Shown here: in pieces, positions 61,878-64,000 of the stretch
Position numbering within the stretch: position 1 is the first letter of the stretch
How the letters are laid out: each line of letters begins with the position of its first letter
NCBI RefSeq assembly: GCF_000420145.1
Contig: NZ_ATUJ01000003.1
Coordinates: forward strand, 1-64,000
Direction of reading: 5' to 3'
From: Paracoccus zeaxanthinifaciens ATCC 21588
GTDB taxonomy: Bacteria > Pseudomonadota > Alphaproteobacteria > Rhodobacterales > Rhodobacteraceae
DNA: 64,000 nucleotides
Translations under genes and position numbers: made by a program
Notes under the pieces: model-generated
What the model was told of the DNA's origin: nothing
What the model saw: the letters and a program-made list of their open reading frames with translations, nothing else
Database searches by the model: none

Positions 61878-62525
61878 TCAGGTCGCGCGGGACTGGATTT
61901 GTCGCTTCATATCAAGGGCCGCAGCGGTCACCGCGTCGATCAGCGGCACCTTCAGCGCGATCCGGTCGGCCAGCCCCGACAGGGGGCCGCCGCCGATGCA
62001 GACGGCATCGGCCCCGCGCGCAACGGCCATCCGCACGGCGCGCACCAGCGTATCGATCAGGCGGTCCGGGTCGTCCATCAGCAGACGCGGATCGACATCG
62101 CCTGCGGTGAAGGTGCCCACGAAGCGGTCCCCATGCCCGAGCTGCGCGGCCCGCGCGTCGATCGCCGCGACCAGCGCGGGCGTCGTCGTGGCCACGCCGA
62201 ACCGCCCGTGACGCGCGGCGGCGGCAAAGCTGGCCTGCGCCAGCCCCGTCACCGGCACCGGCAGCGCCGCGGCCAGCGCATCCGCGCCCGGATCCCCGAA
62301 GGCCGAGACGATCACCCCGTCCACCCCCCGCAGCGCACGGCCGATCCGCTCGACCTCGGGGGCGGCGGCGATCAGCTCGCCCTCGGTCAGGATCATCCCG
62401 GGCGCGCGGGTCGCGGTATGCCCCGTGATGCTGGCCCCCGGCACCGCGGCCTGCGCCAGCGCCACCATCCGCGCCGTGGTCGCGGTGTTCGAATTCGGGT
62501 TGATCAGCGCTATCGTCGTCATCAT
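61878..62525 (-). CDS. Asp/Glu/hydantoin racemase family protein
   Basis: This protein of 214 or 215 residues (two adjacent ATGs at 62525 and 62522) begins MTTIALINPNSN and has the two-cysteine racemase fold. The second catalytic cysteine is visible in ADAVCIGGGPLSG. The first position, in VIVSAFGDPGADAL, holds alanine or serine rather than the usual cysteine. It may therefore act differently, for example as a maleate-isomerase-like or single-cysteine enzyme. It precedes the dpp-type importer operon on the same strand, consistent with handling hydantoins, allantoin-like compounds or D-amino-acid derivatives. Confidence 0.85.
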   Translation of the reverse strand: MMTTIALINPNSNTATTARMVALAQAAVPGASITGHTATRAPGMILTEGELIAAAPEVERIGRALRGVDGVIVSAFGDPGADALAAALPVPVTGLAQASFAAAARHGRFGVATTTPALVAAIDARAAQLGHGDRFVGTFTAGDVDPRLLMDDPDRLIDTLVRAVRMAVARGADAVCIGGGPLSGLADRIALKVPLIDAVTAAALDMKRQIQSRAT

Positions 62526-62875
62526 CCACCCGCCGGGACCAAGATTGCGCCCAGCCTGATCCCGTGCCGCGAGCGCTGACAAGCGCCTGCGCCCTTTCGG
62601 CACTGCGGCATGACCACCGAATCCGCGTTTCGGGGGAAGGTTCTTCCGGCTGCCCGCCGCATGGGCAGAATGCGAAAAACAACCTTCCGCCTTCCGCCCG
62701 ATCCGAGGAACGTCCGTTCTGTCCGTGGAACGACAGCGCCAAGCCTTTCCTTTTCTTCCGGCGCCCCCGTTGCGCAGGCGCGGCACGATCCGATCTATAG
62801 CGCAGCAAGGAGTGATCCGCCGGGCCATCCGGCCGGACGACCACGAAGCAGACAGGTCAAGAAGGAACCGCAATT
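62526..62875. other. Divergent intergenic region, racemase and peroxiredoxin
   Basis: These 350 bases hold no convincing gene; short open frames here lack family features. It must contain both promoters. The only candidate I can point to is TTGCGC-N18-TCTATA at 62770-62799, reading towards the peroxiredoxin gene. Confidence 0.5.
62770..62799 (+). promoter_or_regulatory. Possible sigma-70 promoter for peroxiredoxin gene
   Basis: TTGCGC (62770-62775) and TCTATA (62794-62799) are spaced by 18 bases and lie 77 bases before the ATG at 62876. The match to consensus is partial. Confidence 0.35.
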
Positions 62876-63529
62876 ATGGCACTGCGTCTGAACGACACCA
62901 TCCCGAACCTGACGGTCACCACCGACCAGGGGACCTTTGCCCTGCATGACTGGATCGGCGACAGCTGGGCCATCCTGTTCAGCCACCCCAAGGACTTCAC
63001 CCCCGTCTGCACCACCGAGTTCAGCGCCGTCGCGCGCCTGGCCGACGAATGGGACAAGCGCGGCACCAAGGTGATCGGCGTCTCGGTCGACGGCGTCGAG
63101 GACCACAAGAAGTGGAAGGGCGACATCGAGAGCTATGGCGGTGCCGCCGCGGGCTTCCCCATCATCGCCGATGACGGGCTGGAAGTGTCCAAGGCCTTCG
63201 ACATGCTGCCCGCCGAAGCCTATCTGCCCGATGGCCGCACCCCCGCCGACAGCGCGACCGTGCGTTCGGTCTTCATCATCGGCCCGGACAAGAAGCTGAA
63301 GCTGTCCATGACCTATCCGATGACGGTCGGCCGCAACTTCGCCGAAATCGTCCGCGCGCTGGACGGTCTGCAGACCTCGACCGCCAAGGGCGTGGCCACC
63401 CCCGCCGACTGGCAGCTGGGCCAGGATGTCATCATCCCGGCATCGGTCAGCGACGAGGACGCGACCGCCAAGTTCGGCAGCTTCGACAAGGTCCTTCCCT
63501 ATCTGCGCAAGGCCAAGCTGCCTGCGTGA
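62876..63529 (+). CDS. 1-Cys peroxiredoxin (Prx6 family)
   Basis: This 217-residue peroxidase has the Prx6 active site FTPVCTTE with the peroxidatic Cys45, and no second cysteine, so it is a 1-Cys type. The long C-terminal domain (residues about 170-217, [18 protein letters not shown]) is typical of Prx6. It reduces hydrogen peroxide and organic peroxides in the cytoplasm. It lies upstream of a sulfite reductase gene; a hairpin at 63540-63564 separates the two. Confidence 0.95.
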   Translation: MALRLNDTIPNLTVTTDQGTFALHDWIGDSWAILFSHPKDFTPVCTTEFSAVARLADEWDKRGTKVIGVSVDGVEDHKKWKGDIESYGGAAAGFPIIADDGLEVSKAFDMLPAEAYLPDGRTPADSATVRSVFIIGPDKKLKLSMTYPMTVGRNFAEIVRALDGLQTSTAKGVATPADWQLGQDVIIPASVSDEDATAKFGSFDKVLPYLRKAKLPA

Positions 63530-63539
63530 CCCTGATGTT

Positions 63540-63564
63540 CCGGGCGGCACGATCCGCCGCCCGG
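63540..63564 (+). terminator. Hairpin after peroxiredoxin gene
   Basis: CCGGGCGGC-ACGATCC-GCCGCCCGG is a perfect 9-bp stem starting 11 bases past the stop. It lacks a T-run, so partial read-through into the sulfite reductase gene is possible. Confidence 0.5.
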
Positions 63565-63602
63565 TCCGCCCCTCCAAAGCCCGTGCAGAGAAGCCGATAG
63601 CC

Positions 63603-64000
63603 ATGCTGGACAACACCGCGAACCCGAACCTGATCGTCGAAGGCAAGCTTGCCGACAACGAGCGCCTGAAGCGCGAGAGCGACTTCCTGCGCGGCACGAT
63701 CACCGAGGACCTGCAGGACCGCATCACCGGCGGCTTCACTGCCGACAATTTCCAGCTGATCCGCTTCCACGGCATGTATCAGCAGGACGACCGCGACATC
63801 CGCCCCGAACGCGCCCAGCAGAAGCTGGAGCCGCTGCACAACGTCATGCTGCGCGCGCGCATGCCCGGCGGGATCATCACCCCCGAGCAGTGGCTGATCG
63901 TGGAGAAGTTCGCGGCCGATCACACGATCTATGGCTCGGTCCGTCTGACCACGCGCCAGACCTTCCAGTTCCACGGCGTGCTGAAGCCGAACATCAAGAA
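63603..64000 (+). CDS. Sulfite/nitrite reductase hemoprotein subunit, partial
   Basis: The frame from ATG at 63603 runs open to the window end (132 codons). It begins [20 protein letters not shown] and includes [42 protein letters not shown] and [13 protein letters not shown]. These are N-terminal motifs of siroheme assimilatory sulfite reductases (CysI type); the catalytic cysteines lie beyond the window. It would reduce sulfite to sulfide for cysteine synthesis. This could link functionally to sulfite released by the monooxygenase operon, though the two loci are about 20 kb apart. Confidence 0.88.
   Translation, partial: MLDNTANPNLIVEGKLADNERLKRESDFLRGTITEDLQDRITGGFTADNFQLIRFHGMYQQDDRDIRPERAQQKLEPLHNVMLRARMPGGIITPEQWLIVEKFAADHTIYGSVRLTTRQTFQFHGVLKPNIK

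Overview
The window looks like a chromosomal segment of a high-GC alphaproteobacterium of the Rhodobacterales, most like Paracoccus. The grounds are strong GC bias in third codon positions, frequent GTG/TTG starts, tight ATGA/TGATG gene overlaps, an smoEFGK-mtlK-xylB polyol locus of the Rhodobacter type, an imelysin/di-heme iron operon, and many binding-protein-dependent importers (two TRAP, one tripartite tricarboxylate, three ABC). Taxonomy is inferred from gene content only; no rRNA is present. One tRNA gene (CAT anticodon, probably Ile2) is seen.

Layout. 1-340: left end of an IS3-family element whose orfA is frameshifted. 0.6-6.0 kb (minus): DoxX protein and an iron-uptake operon (imelysin, di-heme oxidoreductase, second imelysin, DUF1513) behind a perfect 7-4-7 palindrome. 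6.1-8.6 kb (minus): M20 amidohydrolase with a DUF3100 membrane protein and a small membrane protein, ended by a clear terminator. 8.7-12 kb: two PepSY-like secreted proteins around an OmpR-type two-component system. 12-17.9 kb: housekeeping genes (M32 carboxypeptidase, ctaA, trmJ, a ThiE-like protein, purN, purM) and the tRNA. 17.9-24.7 kb: tartrate/glycerate locus (glycerate 2-kinase, tartrate dehydrogenase, LysR regulator, TAXI-type TRAP importer). A nearly identical 21-bp operator sits before the dehydrogenase and before the importer. 24.7-26.6 kb: a secreted alpha/beta hydrolase and a metallo-beta-lactamase-fold protein. 26.7-36.8 kb: polyol locus (SorC regulator, two FGGY kinases, HAD phosphatase, MtlK, SmoKGFE).

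36.9-45.5 kb is the most interesting block. A minus-strand operon encodes an SsuD/SmoC-type FMNH2-dependent monooxygenase, an aldo-keto reductase, a flavin reductase, a DctQMP TRAP importer and a YeiH-type putative sulfate/sulfite exporter. Divergent from it are a GntR/UTRA regulator and a Gfo/Idh/MocA oxidoreductase. The monooxygenase, aldo-keto reductase and flavin reductase match the logic of the oxidative sulfoquinovose (sulfo-SMO) pathway. Here a TRAP importer replaces the ABC importer, and a Gfo/Idh protein stands where a glycoside hydrolase would be expected.

45.6-49.3 kb: a small secreted protein interrupted by an in-frame TGA, then a glycine-betaine-type ABC importer. 49.3-54.5 kb: LysR regulator, PrpF-type isomerase and a tripartite tricarboxylate transporter with TctA and TctB fused. 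54.6-62.5 kb (minus): an Asp/Glu/hydantoin racemase, a dipeptide-type ABC importer (dppABCFD-like), an amidase and a RidA protein, probably one catabolic unit for an amide or peptide-like compound. 62.9-64 kb: 1-Cys peroxiredoxin and the start of a sulfite reductase gene cut by the window edge.

A recurrent signal is a GC-rich hairpin directly after every one of the six periplasmic binding-protein genes, before the next gene of the same operon.
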